DNA from: Bacillota bacterium | GTDB taxonomy: Bacteria > Bacillota > Clostridia > Oscillospirales > Ruminococcaceae | DNA: 64,000 nt | Assembly: GCA_023457355.1 (NCBI GenBank) | Contig: JAEWLW010000038.1 | Location: forward strand, 124,001-188,000 | Reading direction: 5' to 3' | Shown here: positions 25,203-34,295 of the stretch, one piece after another | Layout: each line of letters starts with the position of its first letter | Position numbering within the stretch: the stretch's first letter is position 1 | Notes under the pieces: model-generated | What the model was told of the DNA's origin: nothing | The model's input: the letters and a program-made list of their open reading frames with translations, nothing else | Databases searched by the model: none | Translations under genes and position numbers: made by a program

Positions 25203-26597
25203 ATGGACAAAGAAAATCAGCGCCTGTTTAACCTGCTGCTGCGGCTGGTGGATATTTGCACCTGGCTGGTCGCGATAGCGGGTGCTTACATGCTGCGCTT
25301 TTATCTGCTGCCGCATGAGGCGTATCACAATATCAACCTGCTTTACTATCTGCGCGCCATGCCGGCGCTTATTGTCGGCTATATGGTGCTTTATCAGGCC
25401 AGCGGTTTATACGATCCCTTTCGAAGAAGGACCATCCTTTCTGAAACGGGCAAGATTATCGCCGCAAACTTTTATGGCCTTGTGGGTATTTTCCTTGCCT
25501 TTTTCTGGATCAAGGAAGTTCACATTTCCCGACTGGTGATTTTAATTTTTGCGATTTTCAGCACGGCCATTTCCGCCGCCACCCGCGCCGTCGGGCGTGT
25601 TTTTCTGCGTTCCATGCGGCGAAAAGGCTATAATATCAAGCATATTCTGATTGTGGGCAGCAACGAATCCGCGGCGGATTTTTACCGCAAGGCGGCTGCC
25701 AACAGGAATTACGGTTATGTGGTGGACGGCTACCTGAATGACTGCCCTTCCGACTACCGCTGGCAGGCGGAATACCTTGGGGCCATCGACCGGTTGGCCG
25801 AAGTGCTTAATACCCATCATCCGGACGAGGTGCTGATCTCATTGGAATACCACCAGTTTCCGCTGCTGGGGCAGGTCATCTCCACCTGTGAAACACAGGG
25901 TGTCAAGTCCTCGCTGTTGCCGTTTTACAGCAAATATCTGCCGACACAGCCCAAGGTGGAAGTCTTTGAAGATATCCCCATCATCAACCTGCGGCATACC
26001 CCGCTGGATAATCTGTTTTTATCGGCTTTAAAGCGGGGGTTTGATATGGCCGCCTCTTTTTTGGGCCTCCTGCTGCTCTCCCCGCTGCTTCTGGCAACGG
26101 TTGTCGGAATAAAGCTGACCTCACCCGGTCCGGTAATCTATAAACAGGTGCGCATCGGCAAAAACCGCCGGGAATTCACCATGTATAAATTCCGTTCGAT
26201 GCGCGTTGAAAACAATGCCGACACCACCACATGGGGCACGAAAGACGACAAGCGTCGCACCCGCTTTGGCGCTTTTTTGCGCAAATTTTCAATTGACGAA
26301 TTGCCGCAGCTTTATAATGTGCTCAAGGGGGATATGAGCCTGGTCGGCCCGCGGCCTGAGCGCCCCTTTTTTGTGGAGCAGTTCCGCGACGAGGTGCCGC
26401 TTTACATGCTCAAGCATCTTGTCCGCCCCGGTATCACCGGCTGGGCGCAAGTCAACGGGTGGCGGGGCGACACCTCCATTTTAGAGCGCATCAAATGTGA
26501 TATGTATTACATAGAGAACTGGTCGTTCCTGCTGGATATCAAAATTTTGTTGCTCACTCTATTCAAGGGCATTATCAACACCAGTGAAGAATTATAA
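25203..26597 (+). CDS. Polyprenyl-phosphate sugar-1-phosphate transferase (EPS priming enzyme)
   Basis: A 464-residue WbaP/WcaJ/CpsE-type priming transferase that moves a sugar phosphate from a UDP-sugar to undecaprenyl phosphate. It has four N-terminal membrane segments, then a CoA-binding-like (NAD-fold) domain from about 140 (NIKHILIVGSNESAADFYRK) and, after a fifth hydrophobic helix, the C-terminal catalytic domain with KRGFDMAAS, YKFRSMR, FSIDELPQLYNVLKGDMS, LVGPRPERP and RPGITGWAQVNGWRG. ATG at 25203 follows the polymerase stop by 4 nt. As the only priming enzyme here it marks the operon as a complete, minimal exopolysaccharide unit, apart from a flippase. Confidence 0.93.
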   Translation: MDKENQRLFNLLLRLVDICTWLVAIAGAYMLRFYLLPHEAYHNINLLYYLRAMPALIVGYMVLYQASGLYDPFRRRTILSETGKIIAANFYGLVGIFLAFFWIKEVHISRLVILIFAIFSTAISAATRAVGRVFLRSMRRKGYNIKHILIVGSNESAADFYRKAAANRNYGYVVDGYLNDCPSDYRWQAEYLGAIDRLAEVLNTHHPDEVLISLEYHQFPLLGQVISTCETQGVKSSLLPFYSKYLPTQPKVEVFEDIPIINLRHTPLDNLFLSALKRGFDMAASFLGLLLLSPLLLATVVGIKLTSPGPVIYKQVRIGKNRREFTMYKFRSMRVENNADTTTWGTKDDKRRTRFGAFLRKFSIDELPQLYNVLKGDMSLVGPRPERPFFVEQFRDEVPLYMLKHLVRPGITGWAQVNGWRGDTSILERIKCDMYYIENWSFLLDIKILLLTLFKGIINTSEEL

Positions 26598-26607
26598 CGC
26601 AAAAAGA

Positions 26608-26656
26608 GACGGGTTGTGGAAAATGATTTCAACATTTTACAAAACCCGTCCGTTTT
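26608..26656. terminator. Terminator after the EPS operon
   Basis: GACGGGTT at 26608-26615 pairs with 26643-26650, with a long internal A/T-rich loop, followed by CGTTTTTT. It also lies just past the convergent Usp gene. Confidence 0.75.
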
Positions 26657-26670
26657 TTATCAAATTTTAT

Positions 26671-27126
26671 TTATGCACGCGCTTCACATAAAGCCCGCGC
26701 GGCGCGCACCGGATGCCCCACCTCGCGAAGGCCCCCGTCCTGCTCAACCACAAAGAAAGCCACATGGGTAAATTTGCTCCAGATCTTCGTGGTGACCGAA
26801 TCTCCCTCCTGCGGAATACCGGTCAGCAAATAGGAAACCTTGTTATCCTTAACATAGTGTATGATGGCCTTTGCGACATCATTTCCGTATAAAAGAGCCA
26901 TTTCCGCGCCGTTTTCCTTGGAAACCGAGAAAAGATATTCCATAGATTCGGGGTCCTGAACCGTTTCGGGTCGAACAACATTGATGACTGAAAGTTCAGT
27001 GCCTGACAGGTTCGCCAGCGTTCTGCCTGCACGGATAATACGGTCACACCGCCGTTGGTCGGTCACGCAAACCACCGTTTTTGACCGTGGACCAGAGATG
27101 CGCTCCTGTACATCGTTTATTGACAC
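26671..27126 (-). CDS. Universal stress protein-like (UspA fold)
   Basis: A 151-residue protein resembling the UspA nucleotide-binding fold: beta strand KTVVCVTDQRRC, then ELSVINVVRP, then VSYLLTGIPQEGDSVTTKIWSKF near the usual G-x(9)-G-[ST] ATP-binding loop, which is not well kept. Universal stress proteins accumulate under growth arrest or stress; the exact role is unknown. GTG is the start, with AGGAGGTGG upstream. It is transcribed divergently from rex, and the shared intergenic region holds TTAAG-TTTAG-CTTAA, a possible regulator site. Confidence 0.6.
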   Translation of the reverse strand: MSINDVQERISGPRSKTVVCVTDQRRCDRIIRAGRTLANLSGTELSVINVVRPETVQDPESMEYLFSVSKENGAEMALLYGNDVAKAIIHYVKDNKVSYLLTGIPQEGDSVTTKIWSKFTHVAFFVVEQDGGLREVGHPVRAARALCEARA

Positions 27127-27290
27127 TGCTCCACCTCCTATGTTTATACTATAGCATATTTTTTTTATTAATTCTTTATTTTCTGTTAAGTTTAGCTTAA
27201 ATTATTAATAATTTTCTGTTTTGGAATTTCATTCTTTGAAGAATAGTTTTCTTTATTTCCAAACTTCTGCGGATTCTAAGTGTCAAATCC

Positions 27291-27319
27291 TTGACTAGAA
27301 GTCTTTGTTGGTATACAAT
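27291..27319 (+). promoter_or_regulatory. Promoter of rex
   Basis: TTGACT (27291-27296), a 17-bp spacer and TACAAT (27314-27319), 44 bp before the TTG start of rex. No clear Rex operator (TTGTTAA palindrome) was found. Confidence 0.75.
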
Positions 27320-27362
27320 CATTTTATATATTGCGGTAATCTTTTTCGGGAGGTGTTTGCCC

Positions 27363-28013
27363 TTGCCGCGAAGTCAATATGTTTCCAGCGCCGTCATACG
27401 TCGGCTGCCCCGCTATTACCGTTTCCTGGGAGAATTGCTTGAAAAAGGTGTCTCCCGCATCTCTTCTAAAGAGCTTGCAGATTTGATGAGCCTTACAGCC
27501 TCGCAAATTCGTCAGGATCTCAACTGCTTTGGCGGTTTCGGACAGCAGGGGTACGGGTACAATGTTGCCCTTCTGCATTCTGAAATTCGTAAAATTCTGG
27601 GCCTCGACCAAAATTTTCAGGCCATCCTGATCGGCGTCGGTAATCTGGGCCGCGCCTTTGCCACCAACATAGACTTTGACAATGCCGGTTTTCACTTATG
27701 CGGTCTGTTTGATAAGGACCCCGACCTGATTGCTTCGGGGCGCACCATCAGAGGGCTGCCCGTGCGCAGCGTTGACGATCTCGAGCAGTTCTGCAAAGAA
27801 AACACCGTTGATATTGCCATCCTTTGCGTTCCGAGCGATGCGGCTCAGAACATGGCGGATCGTTTAATCGCCTGCGGCATCACCTCTTTCTGGAACTTTA
27901 CGCATTTCGACATTAAAGTTGCCCACCCCGAGGCAATTGTTGAAAACGCCCATCTTGTGGACGGTCTTATGGCGCTGTGCTATATGATTAACGACCTGAA
28001 AAAAAGCGACTGA
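27363..28013 (+). CDS. rex: Redox-sensing transcriptional repressor Rex
   Basis: A 216-residue repressor that binds DNA when NAD+ dominates and lets go when NADH rises, controlling fermentation genes in Gram-positive bacteria. The winged-helix N-terminus reads RRLPRYYRFLGELLEKGVSR, followed by SSKELADLMSLTASQIRQDL, and the Rossmann domain starts IGVGNLGRAF with GDP-like contacts downstream. The FGGFGQQGYGYNV linker is typical of Rex. TTG at 27363 with GGGAGGTG 8 nt upstream is the start; the upstream open frame covers the promoter and is not coding. A clear promoter is at 27291-27319 and a terminator at 28034-28067. Confidence 0.96.
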   Translation: MPRSQYVSSAVIRRLPRYYRFLGELLEKGVSRISSKELADLMSLTASQIRQDLNCFGGFGQQGYGYNVALLHSEIRKILGLDQNFQAILIGVGNLGRAFATNIDFDNAGFHLCGLFDKDPDLIASGRTIRGLPVRSVDDLEQFCKENTVDIAILCVPSDAAQNMADRLIACGITSFWNFTHFDIKVAHPEAIVENAHLVDGLMALCYMINDLKKSD

Positions 28014-28033
28014 TTTTTTCAGCGCACACAATA

Positions 28034-28067
28034 ACAGGGAAGCCAAGCCGGCTCCCCTGTTTTTTTC
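28034..28067 (+). terminator. Terminator of rex
   Basis: ACAGGGAAGCC (28034-28044) pairs with 28050-28060 with one mismatch, followed by seven T. The T run overlaps the end of the convergent rsmA gene. Confidence 0.85.
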
Positions 28068-28929
28068 ACGGTGCTTTATGCGGCAGCAGCGCATCCGAAA
28101 GTGCGGCCAGCTGGGGCAGCGTCAGTTGCTCCGCCCGGGCGTTTGGGTTAAGTGCGCACTGCGCCAGGCATGTGGCCACCGTTGTTTTGGGCAGGTTCAA
28201 CGCCGAGCTCAGCGCGTTGCACACTGTTTTGCGGCGCTGAGAAAACGCGCCGCGGACCACAGTGAACATAAACGTCTCATCACGGGGCTGCACCGGCGGC
28301 GTTTTCAGAATATCCAACCGGATCACCGCCGAATCGACGTTCGGCGCCGGCATAAAGGAGCCCGCCGACACCGAAAAAAGCTGCTTTGGCGCGCTGTAAT
28401 AGGCAATGGCGGCGGAGATTGCGCCGCATTCGCGCGTGCCGGGGGCCGCACAAAGCCGTTGAGCCGCCTCTTTTTGCACCATGACGGTAATCGCCTCCAC
28501 CGGCAGCCGCGCCTCTAAAAGCCGCATGAGAATCGGCGTGGTGATATAATAAGGGAGGTTGGCGCAAACGCTGACCGGCATCCCCTTAAAATATCCGGCA
28601 AGGATGCCCTCCAGGTCGGCTTCCATCACGTCGCCCATAACGATTTGGACGTTTTCAAATTCGGCCAGCGTTTCGGCCAAAATCGGTTTTAAACGCGCAT
28701 CCAGCTCAATGCACACCACCTTCTCGGCACGCCGGGCCAGTTCGGCAGTCAGCACACCCACGCCCGGGCCTATTTCCAGAACGCCGCGTCCCGGAGCGGC
28801 GCCTCCCTGTTCAGCCATGCGGGGGCACACCGAAGGGTTTATTAAAAAATTCTGTCCCATGGCTTTCGAAAAGGTAAAGCCGTAACGTTCAAGCAGGCCG
28901 CGCAGATACGCCCTGTCGGTAAGCGCCAA
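28066..28929 (-). CDS. rsmA: 16S rRNA (adenine-1518/1519-N6)-dimethyltransferase
   Basis: A 287-residue KsgA/RsmA enzyme that dimethylates two adjacent adenines near the 3' end of 16S rRNA during 30S maturation. The SAM site shows AMGQNFLINPS, LEIGPGVGVLTAEL and acidic CIELDA; the catalytic NLPYY motif (CANLPYYITTPIL) follows. The C-terminal helical domain (RRKTVCNALSSALN) is present. TTG is the start, with GGAGG 7 nt upstream. It converges on rex. Confidence 0.95.
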   Translation of the reverse strand: MALTDRAYLRGLLERYGFTFSKAMGQNFLINPSVCPRMAEQGGAAPGRGVLEIGPGVGVLTAELARRAEKVVCIELDARLKPILAETLAEFENVQIVMGDVMEADLEGILAGYFKGMPVSVCANLPYYITTPILMRLLEARLPVEAITVMVQKEAAQRLCAAPGTRECGAISAAIAYYSAPKQLFSVSAGSFMPAPNVDSAVIRLDILKTPPVQPRDETFMFTVVRGAFSQRRKTVCNALSSALNLPKTTVATCLAQCALNPNARAEQLTLPQLAALSDALLPHKAP

Positions 28930-29140
28930 GCCAAGCCCTCCTTCAATAACGATATCCGACGGGTTTTGACAGTTGCATCATGGCAGGCGGATATCAAAAT
29001 TATGATGTAAAATCATGCGCTAACAAGTATAGCATAAATCCGACCGATTTTGCCACACAAAGACCAAAAGTGATGCAAACCGCTTGCAACTTGTTCGTTT
29101 TTATTTTATGATATAAAAAACGTGCCCGGGAGGTAAGCGC

Positions 29141-29632
29141 ATGACCAGACGCGATAAAATAAATTATTACCTTGATATTGCCGAGGTAGTGGCCGAACGC
29201 GGCACCTGCCTGCGCCGGCACTATGGCGCCATTATCGTCAAAAATGACCAGATTATCTCCACCGGCTATGTCGGCGCACCCCGCGGCCGTCAGAACTGTT
29301 CCGATTTGGGTTACTGTGCGCGCGAAAAGCTCAACGTTCCACGCGGCGAACGCTATGAGCTGTGCCGCTCGGTTCACGCTGAGGCCAACGCCATCATTCA
29401 CGCCGCGCGGACCGATATGCTCGACGCCACGCTTTACCTTGTCGGCAAGGAAGTCGCCGCCGGTACATATGTCCAGGATGCTAATTCATGCGCCATGTGC
29501 AAGCGCATGATTATAAACGCCGGCATCGCAACGGTGGTTATTCGCAACAGCAAAGAGGATTTTCGTGTCATGCGGGTCTATGACCAATGGGTGCTCGATG
29601 ACGAAACTCTTGATTTAAAACCCGGCTATTAA
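29141..29632 (+). CDS. Deoxycytidylate deaminase (dCMP deaminase family)
   Basis: A 163-residue zinc enzyme that turns dCMP into dUMP for thymidylate synthesis. The catalytic HAEAN (His79, Glu81) and the SCAMC cysteines (Cys117, Cys120) are the expected zinc site of the deaminase fold. STGYVGAPRGRQNC fits the substrate loop. ATG follows GGGAGGT. It has its own terminator at 29642-29672. The closest known relatives are the ComEB-type dCMP deaminases of Firmicutes. Confidence 0.92.
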   Translation: MTRRDKINYYLDIAEVVAERGTCLRRHYGAIIVKNDQIISTGYVGAPRGRQNCSDLGYCAREKLNVPRGERYELCRSVHAEANAIIHAARTDMLDATLYLVGKEVAAGTYVQDANSCAMCKRMIINAGIATVVIRNSKEDFRVMRVYDQWVLDDETLDLKPGY

Positions 29633-29641
29633 AGTTCAGAT

Positions 29642-29672
29642 GCAGGTGCCCACAAGGGCATCTGCATTTTTA
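29642..29672 (+). terminator. Terminator of the dCMP deaminase gene
   Basis: A 10-bp stem with one G-U (29642-29651 with 29656-29665), an ACAA tetraloop and a run of T. Confidence 0.85.
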
Positions 29673-29726
29673 ATCGGTCTGCCGTATCCGGTTTTTCATT
29701 TTGCGCTGTTAAATCGGCTGGTATTT

Positions 29727-29887
29727 ATGGTATAATAGCCGCAAACGGCTATTATACCCAAATCAATGCGCAACGGCTCGCCCCTTGCGGGGCAACCGCC
29801 TTTTGATGCGCAAATTATACTATTCACTGCGTTCATGGTATAATAACCGCAAACGGCTATTATACCCAAATCAATGCGCAACGGCTC
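29727..29887. repeat. Duplicated 53-bp palindromic unit
   Basis: Units at 29727-29779 and 29835-29887 are the same apart from one base. Each contains a hairpin with a CAAA loop: GGTATAATAGCCG (29729-29741) pairs perfectly with 29746-29758 in the first unit. A conserved tail, CCAAATCAATGCGCAACGGC, follows. TATAAT lies in both arms of the hairpin, so it resembles a two-way -10 box. The open frame across it on the minus strand merely repeats itself and is not a gene. This repeat fills most of 29673-30041. Confidence 0.7.
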
Positions 29888-30041
29888 ACCGCTAACGCGG
29901 CAGCCGCATCCGTGCTTTTTCTCCTTGTCGTCATTTTGCGTTGTGCGGCAGCATTCCTTCCCTGTGCAACGCCTTCATTGAATATCCTTGCACATTTGCG
30001 GAAAAGATGAAGGCATCCACATTTTTATGGGAGGATGCCAA

Positions 30042-30794
30042 ATGTCAGATAAAATACAGCATTCAAATAATCAACCGGTCGAAAATGAAAATGAACAGCA
30101 TCAGATGGACGAGGCACAGGACAAGCAGATTGATCAAATTGAGCAAACCGGTTCCATAACCCCCATGAGCGGCAAGCATGCAATCCATTGTCTGACCATT
30201 ATCGGCCAGATTGAGGGGCATTACGATGCCGCGCCCCAAACCAAAACCACCAAATACGAACATGTTATTCCGCAACTGGTGGCCGTTGAGCAGGACCCCC
30301 GCATCGAGGGGCTGCTCATCATCCTGAACACGGTGGGCGGCGATGTCGAAGCGGGTCTGGCGCTGGCCGAGCTCGTTTCCGGCATGAGAAAGCCCACTGT
30401 CTCGCTGGTGCTCGGCGGCGGACATTCCATCGGCGTGCCGCTGGCATGCAGCGCCAAGCACTCGTTTATTGTGCCCAGCGCCACCATGACCATCCACCCC
30501 GTGCGGATGAACGGCATGGTGCTTGGCGTCCCGCAGACGCTTTTCTATTTTCAGCGTATGCAGGACCGCATCATTGACTTTGTAGTTCAAAATTCCCACA
30601 TGTCTGAGGAGAGCTTTCGCAAATACCTGATGAACACCGGTGAGCTGGTCATGGATATGGGCACGGCCTTGGATGGCGATTCCGCCGTGGCCGAGGGCCT
30701 GATTGACGAATTGGGCGGTCTCAGCGACGCCATCGAATGCCTGTACGCCCTCATCGAAGAGCAGCAGGCAAACCCACCGGAGAGCAGGCGGTAA
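30042..30794 (+). CDS. tepA: ClpP-like serine protease (TepA-type)
   Basis: A 250-residue member of the ClpP/crotonase fold resembling TepA (translocation-enhancing protein) of Bacillus. The charged N-terminal 40 residues are not part of the fold. The nucleophile Ser129 lies in GGGHSIG and the catalytic His152 in TMTIHPVRMNG; the third residue is probably in the late DGDSAVAEGLID loop. ATG at 30042 has GGGAGG upstream; an upstream in-frame start is unsupported. Role by family: cytoplasmic protease that may act on signal peptides. It is followed by uppP. Confidence 0.82.
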   Translation: MSDKIQHSNNQPVENENEQHQMDEAQDKQIDQIEQTGSITPMSGKHAIHCLTIIGQIEGHYDAAPQTKTTKYEHVIPQLVAVEQDPRIEGLLIILNTVGGDVEAGLALAELVSGMRKPTVSLVLGGGHSIGVPLACSAKHSFIVPSATMTIHPVRMNGMVLGVPQTLFYFQRMQDRIIDFVVQNSHMSEESFRKYLMNTGELVMDMGTALDGDSAVAEGLIDELGGLSDAIECLYALIEEQQANPPESRR

Positions 30795-30883
30795 ATATTT
30801 CCCGCTCGACGGGTTATGACTGCAACAACCCTCCTTTTTCCATACACTTTAGTTGTGACACTACGATATCGGAGGCGTTTATT

Positions 30884-31762
30884 TTGACAATTACAGAATC
30901 GATTATCCAAGGAATTATTCAGGGCCTGACCGAATTTCTCCCTGTTTCCAGCTCGGGCCACCTGGCGCTGTATCAATATTTCACCGGGCAAAGCGGTGAG
31001 AGCGGCGCACTTTTTTCGCTGGTGCTGCATCTCGGTACCCTCATTGCGGTTGTTGTGGCGTTCTGGGGCACTATACAGGAACTGATTATGGAGTTCTTTA
31101 ATATGGCGGGCGATCTGTTCCACGGCAAGCTTTCCTTTAAAAAGGTGAATCCCCGGCGCAAGATGATCTTTTTGCTGGTCGTGTCGCTGCTTCCGCTATT
31201 TTTGACGCTGCTGCTCAAAGATGTGTTACGCGGCGTCGCGGAGGACAATAATATCATTGTCGAAGGCATTTGCTTTCTGGTTACCTCGTCCATGCTTTTG
31301 ATGGCAGACCGCTGCAATGGGCGCACAACCGCCCGCGGCATGACCTACCGCGCCGCGGTCACCATTGGCCTTGTTCAGGCGTTTGCGCCGCTGCCCGGCA
31401 TTTCACGTTCCGGCTCCACCCTTTCGGCCGGAATGATGCTCGGGCTGGAGCGCGGCTTTGCCGTCAACTTTTCGTTTATCATGGGCATCCCGGCTGTCTG
31501 CGCAGCGCTGCTGCTCGACGCAAAGGATATCATCGGCGGGGGGCTTCATCTCCCCGCTTCGGTGATTTTAATCGGCCTTGTTTTTTCCGCCGTGTTCGGC
31601 CTGATGGCTATCGGCATGGTGCGCTGGCTGGTCGCCTCACAGAAGCTGCGATGGTTCGGCTATTATACGCTCGTGCTGGGCATCTTTGTCCTTGGCGCCG
31701 GCATTTACGACGCCATCTCCCACCATGCGCTGCAAAACATGGTCATCGCCATGTTCAAATGA
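30884..31762 (+). CDS. uppP: Undecaprenyl-diphosphatase, UppP/BacA type
   Basis: A 292-residue membrane enzyme that removes one phosphate from undecaprenyl pyrophosphate, recycling the lipid carrier for peptidoglycan and the EPS made upstream. The two active-site motifs are EFLPVSSSGHL (near the N-terminus) and PGISRSGSTL (about residue 175). Around eight hydrophobic segments are seen. TTG at 30884 has GGAGG 8 nt before it; the earlier open frame from 30737 overlaps the tepA gene. High BacA levels confer bacitracin resistance. Confidence 0.94.
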   Translation: MTITESIIQGIIQGLTEFLPVSSSGHLALYQYFTGQSGESGALFSLVLHLGTLIAVVVAFWGTIQELIMEFFNMAGDLFHGKLSFKKVNPRRKMIFLLVVSLLPLFLTLLLKDVLRGVAEDNNIIVEGICFLVTSSMLLMADRCNGRTTARGMTYRAAVTIGLVQAFAPLPGISRSGSTLSAGMMLGLERGFAVNFSFIMGIPAVCAALLLDAKDIIGGGLHLPASVILIGLVFSAVFGLMAIGMVRWLVASQKLRWFGYYTLVLGIFVLGAGIYDAISHHALQNMVIAMFK

Positions 31763-31791
31763 CATCAAATTAAAGCAAGGAGGTCGCCACC

Positions 31792-34281
31792 TTGGCTGCC
31801 AAACGCAAAAAAAAATCCCCCCGCAAAACAAAAGCGCAGCTGCATGCGCAAAACCAGCTGCTTGCTGTTGTGCTTTTCACCCTGGGCCTGCTGTTCGTGT
31901 TTTTGTCGTTTGTGCGCGGCAGCGAGGGCTGGCAGACAGCGCATAACGTGCTGCTGGGCTTTTTCGGTTGGTCGGCCTTCTTTATCGGCCCTGTGTTTGT
32001 TTACATATCGGTCATGTCCTCCTTTGATAAGCTCGTCGACGACCTGCCGATTCGCGCCACGCTGACCGGCGTGCTGCTCTGCCTCATTTCGGCCGCGTTT
32101 CAGATTTTTCTGGCCGGCAAGCCTGAGGCGCAAACAGTGGCAGCTGTTGTCCGCCAGCTTTACGCCGACGGGCAGACGCTGCACGGCGGCGGCATCATCG
32201 CTGCGCTGTTCGGCTTGCCGCTGATGCAGCTGGGTGAGCCGGGCGACCGCATCGCCGTGTCGCTGCTTTTGTTCCTGCTGACGATGATCATCACAAAATC
32301 GACCATTGCAGGCGTTTTGCGCTCGGCAAAAAAGCCGATGGAAAAACTGTCAAATGGCTATCACGAGCTGGTGAACGCCATGCCGCTGCCGCAGCCTGCC
32401 GCAAAGCCCGCTGCGAACAGCCCGGCTGAAAAGCCGGTGATCGACATTTCGCTCGATGAGCCCGTCCCCCTCTTAAAGCGGCGCAAAAAACCGGTTTCGG
32501 AGGAAGCGGTCTCGCCGGAATTATTGCGCGCCAAGGAAAAGCTGCTAAGTACCGCCGAGGTGCCGGTTTCGGAAGCGCACCCCGTCACCCCAAGCGGCGA
32601 GGCCATCGCCCCCGTGGTGCCCGACGAGGAAGGCCAGCAGTTGATTATTGAGGATATTATCAGCCGCGTGGCACAGGTGCAGGCGCACAAGGCACAGAAG
32701 GCGGCCCAACAGACCAAAGCCGAAGAACCCGTTGCGCCGCTGCCGCCGCCACCGCCGCCGCCCGCTTATCTGCTGCCGCCTGTTTCGCTGCTGCGCGAAC
32801 CCGCCGCAACGGCCGAGGGCGTCACCGCCGACGAACTGCGCCAGAACGCGCAGCGGCTGGTGGATACGCTGCAATCCTTCGGCGTTCAGACCCGCATTAT
32901 CGATATCTCGCGCGGGCCCGCCGTCACCCGCTATGAGCTTCAGCCTTCGGCGGGCGTCAAAATCTCCAAGATTACCAATCTGGCCGACGACATCGCCTTA
33001 AACCTCGCTTCGGCGGGTGTTCGCATCGAGGCGCCCATTCCGAACAAGGCGGCGGTGGGCATCGAGGTGCCAAACCGCAAGGTCACACCGGTGACGCTGC
33101 GCGAAGTGGTCGATTCACCGGAATTCTCCGACGCGAGGAGCAAGGTTACCGTTGCGCTCGGCCGCGACATCTCCGGCAGCCTGATGCTGGCCAACATTGC
33201 CAAGATGCCGCATCTGCTTATTGCGGGCGCAACCGGCTCGGGCAAATCGGTGTGCATCAATTCCATCATCATGAGCATTCTGTTCAAGGCCAAGCCCGAC
33301 GAGGTTAAGCTGCTTTTAATCGACCCCAAGGTTGTTGAGCTCGGCGTCTATAACGGCCTGCCGCATCTGGTCATTCCGGTCGTTACCGACCCGAAGAAGG
33401 CCGCAGGCGCGCTTGGCTGGGCCGTCACCGAAATGCTCAACCGCTATAAGCTGTTCGCCTCGCACAATGTGCGCGATATTGAATCGTTCAACCGCTTTGT
33501 TGAAAACGCGGCGGCAAACCCGGCGCCTCCGGCGGAAAACGAGCCCGCGCCCCCCGCGCTTTCAAAATTGCCCCACTACATCATCGTGGTGGACGAGCTG
33601 GCCGACCTGATGATGGCCGCCCCGTCCGAGGTTGAGGATTCCATCTGCCGCCTGGCGCAGATGGCGCGCGCCGCAGGCATGCACCTCATCATCGCAACCC
33701 AGCGCCCGTCGGTGGACGTCATCACCGGCGTCATCAAGGCAAACATTCCCTCGCGCATCGCGTTTGCGGTTTCTTCTCAGATTGATTCCCGAACCATTTT
33801 GGACATGGGCGGCGCTGAAAAGCTTCTGGGCATGGGCGACATGCTGTTCTCGCCCGTCGGCTCCTCCAAGCCCACCCGCGTGCAGGGCTGTTTTGTCTCT
33901 GACGAGGAGATTGAGCGCGTCGTCACCTACATCAACAGCGCGGGCGCGCCCCAGTATGATAACCAGGTGCTTGAAGAAATAGACAAGCATACCCCTGTTG
34001 GCAAGGGCAATGCCGCCGGCGCTTCCTCCGACGAGGGCGGCAACGAGGACGAAATGCTGGCCCCCGCGATTGAATGCGTCATCGAGGCGGGCATGGCTTC
34101 CACCTCGCTGTTGCAGCGCAAGCTGAAGCTCGGCTACGCGCGCGCGGCCCGCATCATCGACGACATGGAGGGCCGGGGCATCATCGGCCCTTACGAAGGT
34201 TCCAAACCCCGCGCGGTGCTCATCTCAAAAGAGCGCTGGATCGAAATGAAATTAAACCGGATGGCCCAATCCGGTCAATAA
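31792..34281 (+). CDS. ftsK: DNA translocase FtsK/SpoIIIE
   Basis: An 829-residue motor that pumps chromosomal DNA through the septum at division or sporulation. Four membrane helices lie in the first roughly 190 residues; a Pro-, Ala- and charge-rich linker with VAPLPPPPPPPAYLLPP follows. The RecA-like motor starts near 350 and has Walker A (AGATGSGKSV, around 477) and Walker B (HYIIVVDELADLM). A C-terminal gamma domain (about 760-829) reads KLGYARAARIIDDMEGRGI, the DNA-orienting winged helix. TTG start with AAGGAGG upstream; it follows uppP by 29 bp. Confidence 0.97.
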   Translation: MAAKRKKKSPRKTKAQLHAQNQLLAVVLFTLGLLFVFLSFVRGSEGWQTAHNVLLGFFGWSAFFIGPVFVYISVMSSFDKLVDDLPIRATLTGVLLCLISAAFQIFLAGKPEAQTVAAVVRQLYADGQTLHGGGIIAALFGLPLMQLGEPGDRIAVSLLLFLLTMIITKSTIAGVLRSAKKPMEKLSNGYHELVNAMPLPQPAAKPAANSPAEKPVIDISLDEPVPLLKRRKKPVSEEAVSPELLRAKEKLLSTAEVPVSEAHPVTPSGEAIAPVVPDEEGQQLIIEDIISRVAQVQAHKAQKAAQQTKAEEPVAPLPPPPPPPAYLLPPVSLLREPAATAEGVTADELRQNAQRLVDTLQSFGVQTRIIDISRGPAVTRYELQPSAGVKISKITNLADDIALNLASAGVRIEAPIPNKAAVGIEVPNRKVTPVTLREVVDSPEFSDARSKVTVALGRDISGSLMLANIAKMPHLLIAGATGSGKSVCINSIIMSILFKAKPDEVKLLLIDPKVVELGVYNGLPHLVIPVVTDPKKAAGALGWAVTEMLNRYKLFASHNVRDIESFNRFVENAAANPAPPAENEPAPPALSKLPHYIIVVDELADLMMAAPSEVEDSICRLAQMARAAGMHLIIATQRPSVDVITGVIKANIPSRIAFAVSSQIDSRTILDMGGAEKLLGMGDMLFSPVGSSKPTRVQGCFVSDEEIERVVTYINSAGAPQYDNQVLEEIDKHTPVGKGNAAGASSDEGGNEDEMLAPAIECVIEAGMASTSLLQRKLKLGYARAARIIDDMEGRGIIGPYEGSKPRAVLISKERWIEMKLNRMAQSGQ

Positions 34282-34295
34282 AATAAGAGGATTAC

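Noticed and set aside
29696..29881. A small minus-strand frame made of two similar peptides (LRIDLGIIAVCGYYT).
   Set aside because: It only translates the 53-bp DNA repeat twice. A CRISPR array was also considered but there are only two units and no spacers of fixed length.
30737..30883. An upstream extension of uppP into the end of the ClpP-like gene.
   Set aside because: Most of it overlaps that gene; TTG 30884 has a proper GGAGG ribosome site and gives a normal UppP N-terminus.
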